NCBI RefSeq assembly: GCF_963662885.1 | Contig: NZ_OY760055.1 | Coordinates: forward strand, 258,001-322,000 | Direction: 5' to 3' | DNA length: 64,000 nt | From: an uncultured Pseudodesulfovibrio sp. | Lineage (GTDB): Bacteria > Desulfobacterota > Desulfovibrionia > Desulfovibrionales > Desulfovibrionaceae | In this document: positions 33,922 through 42,543 of the stretch, piece by piece | How the letters are laid out: each line of letters opens with the position of its first letter | Position numbering within the stretch: position 1 is the stretch's first letter | The notes under the pieces: model-generated | Seen by the model: the letters and a program-made list of their open reading frames with translations, nothing else | What the model was told of the DNA's origin: nothing | Databases searched by the model: none | Made by a program: the position numbers and the translations under genes

Positions 33922-35220
33922 ATGCTTGAACGGTATTCCCGTCCCGAGATGCGGGCTTTGTGGACCCTGGAGAACAAGTTCCGGGTCTGGTTGGAAGTGG
34001 AACTGGCGGTGGTCCGGGCCTGGACCGAGATGGGCGAGGTCCCGCAGGAAGCCTGCGACGAGATCGTCGAGAAGGCGGATTTCGATGTGGACCGCATTCT
34101 GGAGATCGAAGAGACCACCAAACACGACGTCATCGCGTTTCTTTCCGCGGTGGAGGAAAAGGTCGGTCCCAGCTCCCGCTACATCCATCTTGGCTGCACC
34201 TCCTCGGACATCGTGGACACGGCCAACGGCCTGCTCCTGACCCGCGCGGGCGGCATCATCGCCGAGGGCATCGACCGGCTGCTTGAAGTCCTGAAAGCGC
34301 TGGCCTTCAAACACCGGGGCCTTCTGTGCATGGGCCGGACCCACGGCATCCACGCCGAGCCGACCACCTACGGCCTGAAGTTCACCGGTTTCTACGCCGA
34401 GTTTGCCAGGCACAAGGCCCGCTTCGAAGCGGCACGCGAGAACATCCGCGTGGGCAAGCTGTCCGGCGCGGTGGGAACCTTCGCCCATTCCGGCCCCGAA
34501 CTGGAGGAGCGCACCTGCGGATACCTCGGCCTTGAGCCTGATCCGCATTCCACCCAGATCGTGCAGCGCGACCGCTACGCACAATTTTTCACCGCCCTGG
34601 CCATGCTGGCCGGTGGCATCGAGCGCCTTGGACTGGAGCTGCGCCACCTGCAGCGCACCGAGGTCTCCGAGGTGGAGGAAGGCTTCACCAAGGGACAGAA
34701 AGGCTCCTCGGCCATGCCCCACAAGAAGAACCCCATTTCCGCCGAAAACCTGTGCGGCCTGTCCCGCGTCATTCGGGGCAACGCCGTGGCCTCCATGGAA
34801 AATCAGGCCCTGTGGCACGAGCGCGACATCTCCCATTCCTCGGTGGAGCGGGTCATCATGCCGGACTCCACCGCGCTGGTCGATTACATGCTCCATCGCA
34901 TGGCGGGCGTGCTTGAGCGGCTCGTGGTCAAGGAGGACGTCATTCAGCGCAACCTGCTGAGTTCCTTTGGCCTCTTCTACTCGCAGCGGGTCCTGAACAA
35001 GCTCATCAATACCGGACTCAAGCGCCAGGAAGCTTACGAGATGGTCCAGAAAGTGGCCATGCGCTGCTGGGAAAACCGCGTTCAGTTCGAGGACGAGATC
35101 CGTAACGACCCGGAAGTTAATAAGCATCTCGTTTCTAACGATCTTGACGAAGCTTTTGACCCTTCGTATTACAAACGGTATGAGGATGTGGTTTTCGACC
35201 GCGTTTTTGAGGGAAACTAA
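33922..35220 (+). CDS. purB: Adenylosuccinate lyase
   Basis: This 432-aa enzyme of purine synthesis cleaves SAICAR and adenylosuccinate, releasing fumarate. It has the expected family blocks: IHLGCTSSDIVDTANGL (substrate binding), GRTHGIHAEPTTYGLK with the catalytic His, and the signature GSSAMPHKKNPISAENLCGL with the catalytic Ser. Length matches the short bacterial PurB class. It is preceded by a terminator and its own leader (aacacggagagaagaaaacg before ATG). Directly after its stop lie the remains of a pyrE gene. Confidence 0.96.
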   Translation: MLERYSRPEMRALWTLENKFRVWLEVELAVVRAWTEMGEVPQEACDEIVEKADFDVDRILEIEETTKHDVIAFLSAVEEKVGPSSRYIHLGCTSSDIVDTANGLLLTRAGGIIAEGIDRLLEVLKALAFKHRGLLCMGRTHGIHAEPTTYGLKFTGFYAEFARHKARFEAARENIRVGKLSGAVGTFAHSGPELEERTCGYLGLEPDPHSTQIVQRDRYAQFFTALAMLAGGIERLGLELRHLQRTEVSEVEEGFTKGQKGSSAMPHKKNPISAENLCGLSRVIRGNAVASMENQALWHERDISHSSVERVIMPDSTALVDYMLHRMAGVLERLVVKEDVIQRNLLSSFGLFYSQRVLNKLINTGLKRQEAYEMVQKVAMRCWENRVQFEDEIRNDPEVNKHLVSNDLDEAFDPSYYKRYEDVVFDRVFEGN

Positions 35221-35238
35221 AGTAACGGAACTCCAATC

Positions 35239-35464
35239 AAGGCTGGCCGCGACTTCACGCTGACGCCGGGGAAAAACGACGATTGTTTCGACTGTCTGCG
35301 GGCGCTGAGTGCGCCCGGGACGGCAGTCTGATCAAACGGCTTTCGTCGAGATGCTCAAGGGCTGCGCGTCGGGGAACGTAGGCTGCCGGGAACGCCTGAA
35401 GGGGGCGGAGCTCACGCTCAACGCCAACTTCATACACAGGCAACGGCTGGCCGCGGGGAAATAG
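35239..35464 (+). pseudogene. pyrE: Decayed remnant of orotate phosphoribosyltransferase (pyrE)
   Basis: Starting 18 bases after purB, an open stretch reads GRDFTLTPGKNDDCFDCLRA then LSAPGTAV and a stop at 35329-35331. This lines up with the PyrE N-terminal block G-D-F-T-L-T-S-G-K-K-S-D-Y-Y-F-D-C. In another frame, from 35342, FVEMLKG lines up with the next PyrE helix and NVG with the start of the V-G-G-M-T-L-G block. It then degrades to a TAG at 35462-35464. The rest of PyrE, including its PRPP site, is missing. This reads as a frameshifted and largely deleted pyrE. The match is from memory of the family, so confidence is moderate. Confidence 0.55.
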
Positions 35465-35523
35465 GGCTCGCCGGGGAGACGCGAAATCCGGTTTCGGGGT
35501 AACCAGGAGCGTTAGTAGAGTAT

Positions 35524-36783
35524 ATGCGGGTAGTTTTCATCATCCTGACAATCATCATGTCCGCGTCCACGGCTCTGGCCGGGGGGTGGACGCCTATGCT
35601 CTCCTCCCACACCTATGGGCCGAAGCGGATCATCGCCGTGGACAAGGGAGCCCAGCAACTGATCGTCCTTGAACAGCGGTCTCCTCTGCACGAGGTTCGC
35701 CGTTTTCCGTGCACCACGGGTCAGTCCATGGGCGACAAGGCCGTTGAAGGCGACATGCGCACCCCGGAAGGCGTCTACTTCGTGGGGCATCGCATCAATC
35801 GCAAGCTGGACTGGGGGCTGTACGGCAACATCGCCTATTCCCTGAACTATCCCAACCCCATCGATCGCATCAAAGGCAAGACCGGGTCCGGCATCTGGCT
35901 GCATGGCCGGGGCAAGACCTTCCTGCCCCGCGATACCATGGGCTGCGTGGCCCTCAAGGTTCCGGATATGAAGAACGTGGCCCTGGATGCCGTCTACGGC
36001 ACCCCGGTGGTCATCGCCAACGACGTCAACTGGTCCGCCGAGCCGGGCGAGAGCGAGGTCACGGCCCTGACCCTGGCCAAGATGCTTGAGGCCTGGGCCC
36101 ATGACTGGGGCGCCAAGGACGACAAGTTCTTCTCCTATTACGACGCCTCGCTGCTCGAGCTGTCCGAAGGGTTGGATTTTGAAGGGTTCGAGGAGCACAA
36201 GCGCAACATCTTCGCCTCCCAGCCCTGGATACAGGTCATGGTTGGCAACGTCCAAGCCGTACCCGGTCCCGGCTATTGGGTGACCTGGTTCGACCAGTAT
36301 TACCGGACCAAGGGGATGGCCTCGACCACGGGCAAGCGTTTCTACTGGGTGCAGGACGACCAGGGCCGGTGGCGCATCGCCGGGCGCGAGTACGTCCCCG
36401 CCTCGGAGCAATTGGATGCCAAGTACCTGGCCTCCAAGGAAGGCGAAGCCAGGGCGCTGGTCGAGAAGTGGCGCGAGGCATGGCTCAAGCAGGACGCGGA
36501 AGCGTACGAAAATTTTTATGAATCCGATGCCCGGCAGGGTGACCGAAAGGGCGCGGCAGACATCGCCGAATACAAAAAGACGTTGTGGGGGGAGAAGCCT
36601 CCTGTTAGGTTGGAGGTTGATGATCTGAAAGTCGCTTTGCATCCCATGGGGCTCAAGGTGGCCTTTGACCAGGTATTCGCCGACGCCAGCGGATACGCCG
36701 ACCGGGGGCGCAAGACCCTGATTCTGGTGCCCGAGGGCGATACCTGGAAAATCGACAGCGAGCAGTGGAGACGGATGAGATGA
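35524..36783 (+). CDS. Periplasmic L,D-transpeptidase-fold enzyme with NTF2-like C-terminus (Csd6/Pgp2-like)
   Basis: This 419-aa exported protein has a signal peptide ending TALAGGWT (about residue 20). The YkuD catalytic domain (about 35-165) has H127 in GIWLHGRG and the nucleophile C141 in DTMGCVAL. The C-terminal half (about 175-419) looks like two NTF2-like units, each with W-x2-A-W, Y-Y/F-Y and a final aromatic strand (YWVTWFDQYYRTKG; KTLILVPEGDTWKIDSEQWR). This layout matches Csd6 of Helicobacter and Pgp2 of Campylobacter, which trim tetrapeptides to tripeptides in peptidoglycan and set helical shape. The stop overlaps the next start (ATGA), and a Csd4-like gene follows, which strengthens the assignment. 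Confidence 0.82.
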   Translation: MRVVFIILTIIMSASTALAGGWTPMLSSHTYGPKRIIAVDKGAQQLIVLEQRSPLHEVRRFPCTTGQSMGDKAVEGDMRTPEGVYFVGHRINRKLDWGLYGNIAYSLNYPNPIDRIKGKTGSGIWLHGRGKTFLPRDTMGCVALKVPDMKNVALDAVYGTPVVIANDVNWSAEPGESEVTALTLAKMLEAWAHDWGAKDDKFFSYYDASLLELSEGLDFEGFEEHKRNIFASQPWIQVMVGNVQAVPGPGYWVTWFDQYYRTKGMASTTGKRFYWVQDDQGRWRIAGREYVPASEQLDAKYLASKEGEARALVEKWREAWLKQDAEAYENFYESDARQGDRKGAADIAEYKKTLWGEKPPVRLEVDDLKVALHPMGLKVAFDQVFADASGYADRGRKTLILVPEGDTWKIDSEQWRRMR

Positions 36784-37490
36784 GCGATTCCAAGTACAGC
36801 GTGCTCTTCATGCGCGACGACCGGGATGTGACCCGGTATCGCCTCAGCCCGTTCTGGTTGAAGATGTTCGTCTTCAGCCAGGTCTTTCTGCTGCTGTGTG
36901 CCGCAGGGGGCATCTACATGGGCGTGCGGGGCTTCCGCATCAACGCGGCGCTTCAGTCCGAGAAGAAGGGGCTGGAACAGCGGCTGGTGGATGCCGAGGT
37001 TCGTCTGGAGCGGCTGGGCAACATGGAGAAGATCCTGGAGTCCTACGATCCGGCCGAGCTGCAGTCCCTGCTGTCCGCGGCCACAACCGAGGCCGAGCAG
37101 CCGCCCGAGCCGCGTGAAGAGATCAACCTGAACAAGATCTTCACGCGCACCGACACCCGTCAGGTCGGCGTGGAGAACATGCAGGCCAAGCTGACCGGGC
37201 GCAAGCTGACCGTTTCTTTCGAGCTGAATAATCTGCAAGCTGCCAAATCCATGGCCGGACAGGCTGATTTCATCTATCTGACCAAAGACGGCCAGGCAGA
37301 GGAAACCGAGACCAACAAGGACGATCTTTCGTTCCAGATTCAACGCTTCAAGCGCATCCGGACCACCTTCCTCCTGCCCGAGGGCATGGAGCGCAAGGAC
37401 CTCTTCGGGCTGCGTCTTGAGATCAAGGGAAAGGATGGCGATGTCATTTTTGCCGAGACGTATCCCTTCTATCACATTCTGGCTTCTTAG
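36780..37490 (+). CDS. Membrane-anchored coiled-coil protein between the two peptidoglycan-trimming genes
   Basis: This 236-aa protein is of unrecognised family. A basic cytoplasmic N-terminus (MSDSKYSVLFMRDDRDVTRY) is followed by one helix at about 27-48 (LKMFVFSQVFLLLCAAGGIY). A coiled coil follows at about 58-90 (LQSEKKGLEQRLVDAEVRLE), then an acidic Pro/Glu linker and a C-terminal beta domain (KLTVSFELNNLQAAKSMAGQ; FLLPEGMERKDLFGLRLEIK). It overlaps the upstream gene by 4 bases and the downstream gene by 56 bases, so all three are translated together. It may scaffold the trimming enzymes at the membrane, as shape proteins do elsewhere; that role is inference. Confidence 0.72.
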   Translation: MSDSKYSVLFMRDDRDVTRYRLSPFWLKMFVFSQVFLLLCAAGGIYMGVRGFRINAALQSEKKGLEQRLVDAEVRLERLGNMEKILESYDPAELQSLLSAATTEAEQPPEPREEINLNKIFTRTDTRQVGVENMQAKLTGRKLTVSFELNNLQAAKSMAGQADFIYLTKDGQAEETETNKDDLSFQIQRFKRIRTTFLLPEGMERKDLFGLRLEIKGKDGDVIFAETYPFYHILAS

Positions 37491-39189
37491 CCTGATTCTT
37501 TGCACCGCAGCTTCCCCCGCCCTTGCAGGGTCGTGGGAGCATTCCTTTTTCGCGGGCACCCAATATCCGCTCCGGGTCGTCTTTCTGCAGGGCGAACAGC
37601 CCGGCCCCACCGTCATGGTGCAGGGCGGCATCCAGGGCGACGAGTCCTCGGGCTACATCACGGCCCAGCTGCTTTCCAAGGGCAAGGTCCTGCGGGGCAA
37701 TCTGATCGTTCTGCCGCGCGCCAACGTGCCGTCCATCAATCTGTGCAAACGCCAGATTAACGTGGACATGAACCGGCGTTTCGACCAGAACTACAACCGG
37801 TTCTATGAAGACCGCGTGGCCCGGGTCATCCGCTTCCTGCTCAACCAGGCCGACGCCTTTATCCACCTGCACGAGGGCAGCGGGTTCTACAACCCGACCT
37901 ACGTGGACAACCTGCGCAATCCCAAGCGGTACGGCCAATCCATTATCGTTGATACCCTGGTCTACAAACAAATAGACCTGGCCCGGACCGTGAACACGGT
38001 GCTGGACGAGTTGAACGACCACATCGGCATGAGCGATTACAAGTTCCGTCTGTTCAACACAAAAACCTTCGACCAGGGGACCGATTATCCGGAGATGCGC
38101 AAGTCCCTGACCTGCTACGCCCTGGCCGAACACAACATCCCGGCCATGGCCGTCGAGGTCTCCAAGTCCATCCGCCAGATCGCCTGGAAGGTCCGCCAGC
38201 AATTGACCGCCACGCGCATGCTTCTGCACCGTTTCGGAGTGGAGGTCACTCCGCCCGATTTTACGGATGAGGACGTCCAGGCCTACGCCCGCACCGGGAT
38301 CAAGGTCACGGTCAATGGCCGAACTCTGGGCAGCGACGGGGTCATCAATCTGGCTCCGGGAACGACCCTGGCGGTCAAGTCGGTATCTTCCGGGCCGAGT
38401 GAATTTTCACCAGAGCTGGCCCTGTTCGCCTCGGATCGCCCCGGCGTGAACCTGATCAACGCCCGGCGCATGGTTCTTGAGCCGTTCTCGGAACTGGAAC
38501 TGCGTTCGGACGGCAGCAAGGTGGCCGAGACCAAGATCCGCTGGACCGGCAAGCTGCCCAACGCCCCGGGTGATGATACCCCGGTGTTCGTCTGCTGGCT
38601 CAACGGCAACCCGGTCTTCGTGCGCGACGGCGAGACGCTGAGCACGGTGCTGGGCGACCAGCTCATTCTTGAGGGCATGTGGGGCAGCGATCTCAAGGAA
38701 GTGATCAATCTCAAGGGCTTCGTCGCCATTCCCTGGGCCAACAACGGCCAGGATCTGGGTTGGGAGATCATCCTCGACCCGGACAATTTCCTGTCCCACT
38801 ACGCGCTTGAATCCGACCACCCCGGTGCTACGCGCTTCCGGGTGGTCCGCGAGACGCCGGGCGCGCCCCAGGCGAGTTTTTACGTGGATATTCGGCCGCG
38901 AACTGTCCTGGCTCTGCGCCTGGGCGACAAGCACGGCCAGAACCTGCTCATTCCCTGGACCTCCGGCGGGAGCTACCGTCTGCCTGAAGGCGAGTACGTG
39001 TTCAAGTCCGCCTGGAGCAACGGTCCGGACGACAAGCTGGTGGCCACGGCAGAGGACAGGCCCATAGACGAGGGCCAGTCTTTCAAGGTGGACTATGCCT
39101 CGCCGGTCAAGCTGACCGTGCGACAGGCGACGACCTTCGGCGACATCGGGACCATGACCTTCACGGCAGGCGGATTGGCCAGCCGGTAA
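37435..39189 (+). CDS. Csd4/Pgp1-like D,L-carboxypeptidase (M14/M99 type) with Gln zinc ligand
   Basis: This 584-aa exported protein has a signal peptide at about 1-30 (TFWLLSLILCTAASPALAGS). The catalytic domain (about 35-260) has the metal motif Q67-G-D-E70 (GGIQGDESSGY) where ordinary M14 enzymes have His, and a later His at H144 or H146 (FIHLHEGSGFY). Gln-Glu-His is the unusual zinc set of Helicobacter Csd4, which cuts tripeptide stems to dipeptides. The region near AMAVEVSKS holds the likely catalytic Glu. About 320 more residues of beta-rich C-terminal domains follow, including an M99-like carbohydrate/Ig-type part. ATG 37441 is an alternative start. A terminator follows. Confidence 0.8.
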   Translation: MAMSFLPRRIPSITFWLLSLILCTAASPALAGSWEHSFFAGTQYPLRVVFLQGEQPGPTVMVQGGIQGDESSGYITAQLLSKGKVLRGNLIVLPRANVPSINLCKRQINVDMNRRFDQNYNRFYEDRVARVIRFLLNQADAFIHLHEGSGFYNPTYVDNLRNPKRYGQSIIVDTLVYKQIDLARTVNTVLDELNDHIGMSDYKFRLFNTKTFDQGTDYPEMRKSLTCYALAEHNIPAMAVEVSKSIRQIAWKVRQQLTATRMLLHRFGVEVTPPDFTDEDVQAYARTGIKVTVNGRTLGSDGVINLAPGTTLAVKSVSSGPSEFSPELALFASDRPGVNLINARRMVLEPFSELELRSDGSKVAETKIRWTGKLPNAPGDDTPVFVCWLNGNPVFVRDGETLSTVLGDQLILEGMWGSDLKEVINLKGFVAIPWANNGQDLGWEIILDPDNFLSHYALESDHPGATRFRVVRETPGAPQASFYVDIRPRTVLALRLGDKHGQNLLIPWTSGGSYRLPEGEYVFKSAWSNGPDDKLVATAEDRPIDEGQSFKVDYASPVKLTVRQATTFGDIGTMTFTAGGLASR

Positions 39190-39207
39190 CCCGTTTCTCC
39201 CTGTCAG

Positions 39208-39252
39208 CGACAAGCCCCCGTCCGGATGCATTCCGGCGGGGGCTTGTCGTTT
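39208..39252. terminator. Terminator after the Csd4-like gene
   Basis: A long stem (gcgacaagcccccgtccgg against ccggcgggggcttgtcg, with one bulge) and a short loop ends in gtttgg. T content is modest on both strands; it separates two converging genes. Confidence 0.85.
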
Positions 39253-39289
39253 GGAAAGGGCAGAGCAGCCGAGAGCAGGCCTGTACGGC

Positions 39290-39913
39290 CTATGAACGGC
39301 TGTTGTCGGGGTGGAGCAGGGACCAGCCCCACAGAGCGACGGTTACGCCGATGAAGGCGCCGAAAAGCACATCCGAGGGATAGTGGCGAAGGGCCAGAAC
39401 CCGGCTGACGCCGACCACCCCCGCCAGGGTCAGGACAGGGACCCGCAACCTGGGCAGGATTAGCCCCAGCGCGGTCATGGACGAAAAGATGCGCAGGGTG
39501 TGGCCGGAGGGGAAGGAGGAGTGCATGTCGCCACCGGTCAGGGGGAAGAAGCCGTACACGTCCTTGGTGAAGAGCAGCGGCGGCCTGGCCCGGCCGAAGA
39601 ACTCCTTGAACACGTCCCCGATAAGCATGGCGGAGGCCACGGTCAGGCACAAATAGAGCAGGCTGCGCGAACGGTTCGTCAGGCCGTTGATAAGGCCGTC
39701 CACACTCCCGATGATCAATCCGGCGGCCACCAGCACGTTGAAGAACAGGTGATTGGCCGTCTGTGACAGTGCCTTGGCCACCGTATGCCAGGCCGTGTCG
39801 CGCAGGGTCAGTGCGGCTTCGGCCACCGGCCTGTCCACGAACAGGTAACAGACGGCGATGAGCGCCACGACGGCCAGGGCTATCCATCCGGTACGGCGCA
39901 AGGTGGTGCGCAT
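39290..39913 (-). CDS. PAP2-family membrane phosphatase
   Basis: This 207-aa protein has about six helices. The three PAP2 motifs are intact: K-x6-R-P in KEFFGRARPP, PSGH in HSSFPSGHTL, and S-R-x5-H-x3-D in SRVLALRHYPSD. Such enzymes remove phosphate from lipid phosphates such as undecaprenyl pyrophosphate or phosphatidate on the periplasmic side. The start at 39913 has gaggag eight bases upstream; an ATG 15 bases earlier lacks a site. It stands 44 bases downstream of the glycerate kinase gene and may share its transcript. Which lipid it uses cannot be read. Confidence 0.9.
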   Translation of the reverse strand: MRTTLRRTGWIALAVVALIAVCYLFVDRPVAEAALTLRDTAWHTVAKALSQTANHLFFNVLVAAGLIIGSVDGLINGLTNRSRSLLYLCLTVASAMLIGDVFKEFFGRARPPLLFTKDVYGFFPLTGGDMHSSFPSGHTLRIFSSMTALGLILPRLRVPVLTLAGVVGVSRVLALRHYPSDVLFGAFIGVTVALWGWSLLHPDNSRS

Positions 39914-39957
39914 GGTGCGTCTCCTCATATGTCTCTATGCCGGGGCGCGGGCTCCGG

Positions 39958-41301
39958 TTAGGCCGGGTCCACCAGCACGGCGGCCACATCCATGACGTTG
40001 GTCCGGGTGGGGCCGGTCTTGAGCAGCGTCCCCACACCGTCCAGGAAATGGTAGGCGTCGTTGTCGGCCAGGGCGCGTCCCGCGGCCTCAGAGCGTTCAC
40101 CGGCGGCGGTGTCCGGAAAGGCCATGCCTCCGGCCGCATCCGTGGGACCGTCCGTGCCGTCCGTACCCAGGCTCATGGCCGAGAGCCGTTCGCTTTCGTC
40201 ACCCAGTGCGGTCATCTCCAGCGCGGCGGCCAAGGCCCATTCCTGGTTGCGTCCGCCCTTGCCGCTGCCCTTGATGGTCACCGTGGTCTCACCACCGGCG
40301 AGGAGGCAGACGGGCGGTTTGGTCTCCCCACCGCCCAGGCTGTATTTTCCTGCCAGCCGGATAAGCTGGGCGGCCCGGTCGCGGGCTTCGCCTTCCATGG
40401 CCAGATCGACCACGACAGGGGTGTAGCCCAGGTCGCGGGCGGCACCGGCCGCGCCGTGAACGGCCATAGCGTTGCCGGCCACGATGGTGTTGCGTACCCG
40501 CGTAAAGCATGGGTCACCGGCCTTGCGGGTCTCGGAAGAACGTCCGCCGCAGCCGTCGGCCACGGCGCGGACCACGCTGTCCGGCATGCTGTTGCACAGC
40601 CGGTACTTGTCCAGGATGGCCTGGCAGTCGAGGAAGGTGGAGTCGTCGGGCGCGGTGGGGCCGGAGCCGATGACGTCCAGCCGGTCGCCGACCACGTCCG
40701 AGATGATCAGGGTGGCCACGGTGGCTGGGGCCAGGGTTTCGGCAAGATGCCCGCCCTTGAACCGTGAGAGATGCTTGCGGATGGCGTTGATTTCGCCGAT
40801 GGCCGCGCCACATTTCAGCAGTCTGCGCGTGGCCTCCTGCTTGTCGGCCAGGGAAACCGACTCAAGGGGGGAGGGCACCAGCGCACTGGCCCCGCCCGAG
40901 AGAAGGAAAAGGACCAGGTCCCGTTCTCCGGCGTCGGCGGCCCGTTCGAGCAGCGCGTCGGCGGCGAGCACTCCGGCCTCGTCCGGCACGGGGTGGCCGG
41001 ATTCCATGACCTCGGTCCTCGCCAGGGGCAGACCGTGACCGTATTTGGTGGCCACCAGCCCGCTGTGCAGCCGATCGCCCAGGATGTCCTCCATGGTCGC
41101 GGCCATGGCCGCCGAGGCCTTGCCTGCGCCGAGCAGGAGCACCCGGTCGTAGTTGTTCAGATCGTATTCCCGGCCGTCCACGGCCAGGGTGTTCCCTTCT
41201 CGTTTCACGGCCGCCCTCAGGGCGGGATCCGGGGCCACGGCCTGAAGCGCACCGTCGACGATGCGCAGCAGGCGGGCCTTTTTCTCGGCGTAAGCGGTCA
41301 T
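39958..41301 (-). CDS. Glycerate 2-kinase / MOFRL-family (GckA/TtuD type)
   Basis: This 447-aa protein has an N-terminal DUF4147 domain (LLGAGKASAAMAATMEDILG; SGGASALVPSP; INAIRKHLSRFKGG; SDVVGDRLDVIGSGP). Its C-terminal MOFRL domain has GGETTVTIKGSGKGGRNQEW and LGTDGTDGPTDAAGG. The family phosphorylates D-glycerate with ATP, giving 2-phosphoglycerate in most characterised bacterial members. It lies 12 bases after the dehydrogenase gene, and the pair together convert hydroxypyruvate or glyoxylate-derived glycerate into glycolysis. Older annotations name it hydroxypyruvate reductase. Confidence 0.93.
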   Translation of the reverse strand: MTAYAEKKARLLRIVDGALQAVAPDPALRAAVKREGNTLAVDGREYDLNNYDRVLLLGAGKASAAMAATMEDILGDRLHSGLVATKYGHGLPLARTEVMESGHPVPDEAGVLAADALLERAADAGERDLVLFLLSGGASALVPSPLESVSLADKQEATRRLLKCGAAIGEINAIRKHLSRFKGGHLAETLAPATVATLIISDVVGDRLDVIGSGPTAPDDSTFLDCQAILDKYRLCNSMPDSVVRAVADGCGGRSSETRKAGDPCFTRVRNTIVAGNAMAVHGAAGAARDLGYTPVVVDLAMEGEARDRAAQLIRLAGKYSLGGGETKPPVCLLAGGETTVTIKGSGKGGRNQEWALAAALEMTALGDESERLSAMSLGTDGTDGPTDAAGGMAFPDTAAGERSEAAGRALADNDAYHFLDGVGTLLKTGPTRTNVMDVAAVLVDPA

Positions 41302-41313
41302 GTTCTCTCGAAT

Positions 41314-42297
41314 CTAATCTTCGTAGATTTCAGGGTTCAGGCAGGTTTCGGGCTTATGTCCCTTGAGCATGGCCAGCATGTTGCGGGCGGCCATGAGGGA
41401 CATGTCCGTGCGTGCGGATTCCGTTCCAGAACCGATATGCGGCAGCAGGACCACGTTGTCCAACTCGGCGAGCCCCGGAGTCAGGGCGGGTTCCTTCTCG
41501 TAAACGTCGAGTCCCGCGCCCGCGATCTCGCCGGATTTGAGCGCTTCGAGCAGGGCCTGCTCGTCGATGACCGGTCCGCGTGCCGTGTTGATGATGTAGG
41601 CGGTCTGCTTCATGCGCTTGAAGGCCTCGGCATCGAACAGATGCTTGGTGCCGGGAGTCAGCGGGGTGTGCAGGGAGATGAAGTCGGACTCTTCGAGCAG
41701 TTCCTCGAAGGAGACCAGCCGCGCGTTCAATTCCTTGTCCAGGGTCTCGTTCCTGCGGCCGGAGGAGCTGGTATACAAAACGGGCATGTCGAAGCCCCGG
41801 CTCATGCGGGCCATGGCGGTGCCGATGCGGCCCGCGCCGATGATGCCCAGCGTCTTGCCGGTCACGTCGCAGCCGATGAACTGCATGGGGCCCCAGCCGG
41901 ACCAGGAACCCGAGCGCATGACCTTGTCCGCTTCCACCACCCGCCGGGCCACGCTGAAGAGCAGGGACCAGGCGCATTCGGCCGTGGCGTTGGTCAACAC
42001 GTCCGGGGTGTTGGTCACGGGCAGCCCGCGCCGGGTGGCTTCGGGCACGTCTATGTTGTCGAAGCCCACGGCGTAGTTGGCGTACCCCTTGAGGTTCGGG
42101 GCAGCTTCGAAGAATTCCGCGTCGATCTTTTCGGTCAGCAGGCCGATGACGCCCTGGCAGTCCTTGATGATCTCAAGCAGCTCCTTGCGGGGCACGGGTG
42201 CATCGTTGGGGTTCACTTCCACCTCGGCGGCCTGGCGGAGCAGGTCGAGTCCCTGTTTGGGGATCTGCCGGGTGACGTATACTTTGGGTAGGTTCAT
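41314..42297 (-). CDS. D-2-hydroxyacid dehydrogenase (glyoxylate/hydroxypyruvate reductase type)
   Basis: This 327-aa NAD(P)H-dependent dehydrogenase has a Rossmann motif, GIIGAGRIGTAMAR. Catalytic Arg is in NTARGPVIDEQAL, Glu in GLDVYEKEP and His in LLPHIGSGTESAR. The N-terminal MNLPKVYVTRQIPKQGLDLL and the whole pattern fit the GyaR/GhrB group that reduces glyoxylate or hydroxypyruvate to glycolate or glycerate. It is the first gene of the glycerate operon and lies just downstream of tRNA-Arg on the same strand. Coenzyme preference is not obvious from the sequence. Confidence 0.93.
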   Translation of the reverse strand: MNLPKVYVTRQIPKQGLDLLRQAAEVEVNPNDAPVPRKELLEIIKDCQGVIGLLTEKIDAEFFEAAPNLKGYANYAVGFDNIDVPEATRRGLPVTNTPDVLTNATAECAWSLLFSVARRVVEADKVMRSGSWSGWGPMQFIGCDVTGKTLGIIGAGRIGTAMARMSRGFDMPVLYTSSSGRRNETLDKELNARLVSFEELLEESDFISLHTPLTPGTKHLFDAEAFKRMKQTAYIINTARGPVIDEQALLEALKSGEIAGAGLDVYEKEPALTPGLAELDNVVLLPHIGSGTESARTDMSLMAARNMLAMLKGHKPETCLNPEIYED

Positions 42298-42369
42298 TGT
42301 CGCCTCCTTTGGTTCCCTTTTAGGATGCGGCCCATTGGCCTTGGAGTCAATGGGGGATCGGCAACAACG

Positions 42370-42402
42370 AAAAACCCCCTTGCAGGACAGGCCTGAAGGG
42401 GG
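42370..42402 (-). terminator. Terminator after tRNA-Arg
   Basis: On the minus strand a ccccctt-rich arm pairs with aaggggg, with a short interrupted loop, and ends in five Ts. It lies 13 bases beyond the tRNA 3' end and ahead of the dehydrogenase gene. Confidence 0.8.
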
Positions 42403-42414
42403 AATTTACTATCG

Positions 42415-42491
42415 TGGTGCGCCCGGCACGATTCGAACGTGCGATCTTTCGGTTCGTAGCCGAATGCTCTATCCAGCTGAGCCACGGGCGC
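42415..42491 (-). tRNA. tRNA-Arg, anticodon ACG
   Basis: This is a 77-base cloverleaf on the minus strand. The acceptor arm GCGCCCG pairs with CGGGCGC. The anticodon stem/loop TTCGG-CTACGAA-CCGAA has anticodon ACG (read as inosine-CG after TadA editing, decoding CGU/CGC/CGA). The T arm is CACGTTCGAATCGTG. The 3' CCA is encoded. CGC is a major Arg codon in this window, so this should be an abundant tRNA. Confidence 0.96.
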
Positions 42492-42543
42492 GCTAACGAG
42501 GTGAATGTCTATGCTCTAGCGTGGCTCCCGTCAAGGGATTTTT

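Noticed and set aside
35255..35443. 62-codon minus-strand frame in the purB - L,D-transpeptidase gap
   Set aside because: The plus strand here matches PyrE blocks better. The minus frame has no ribosome site and no motif.
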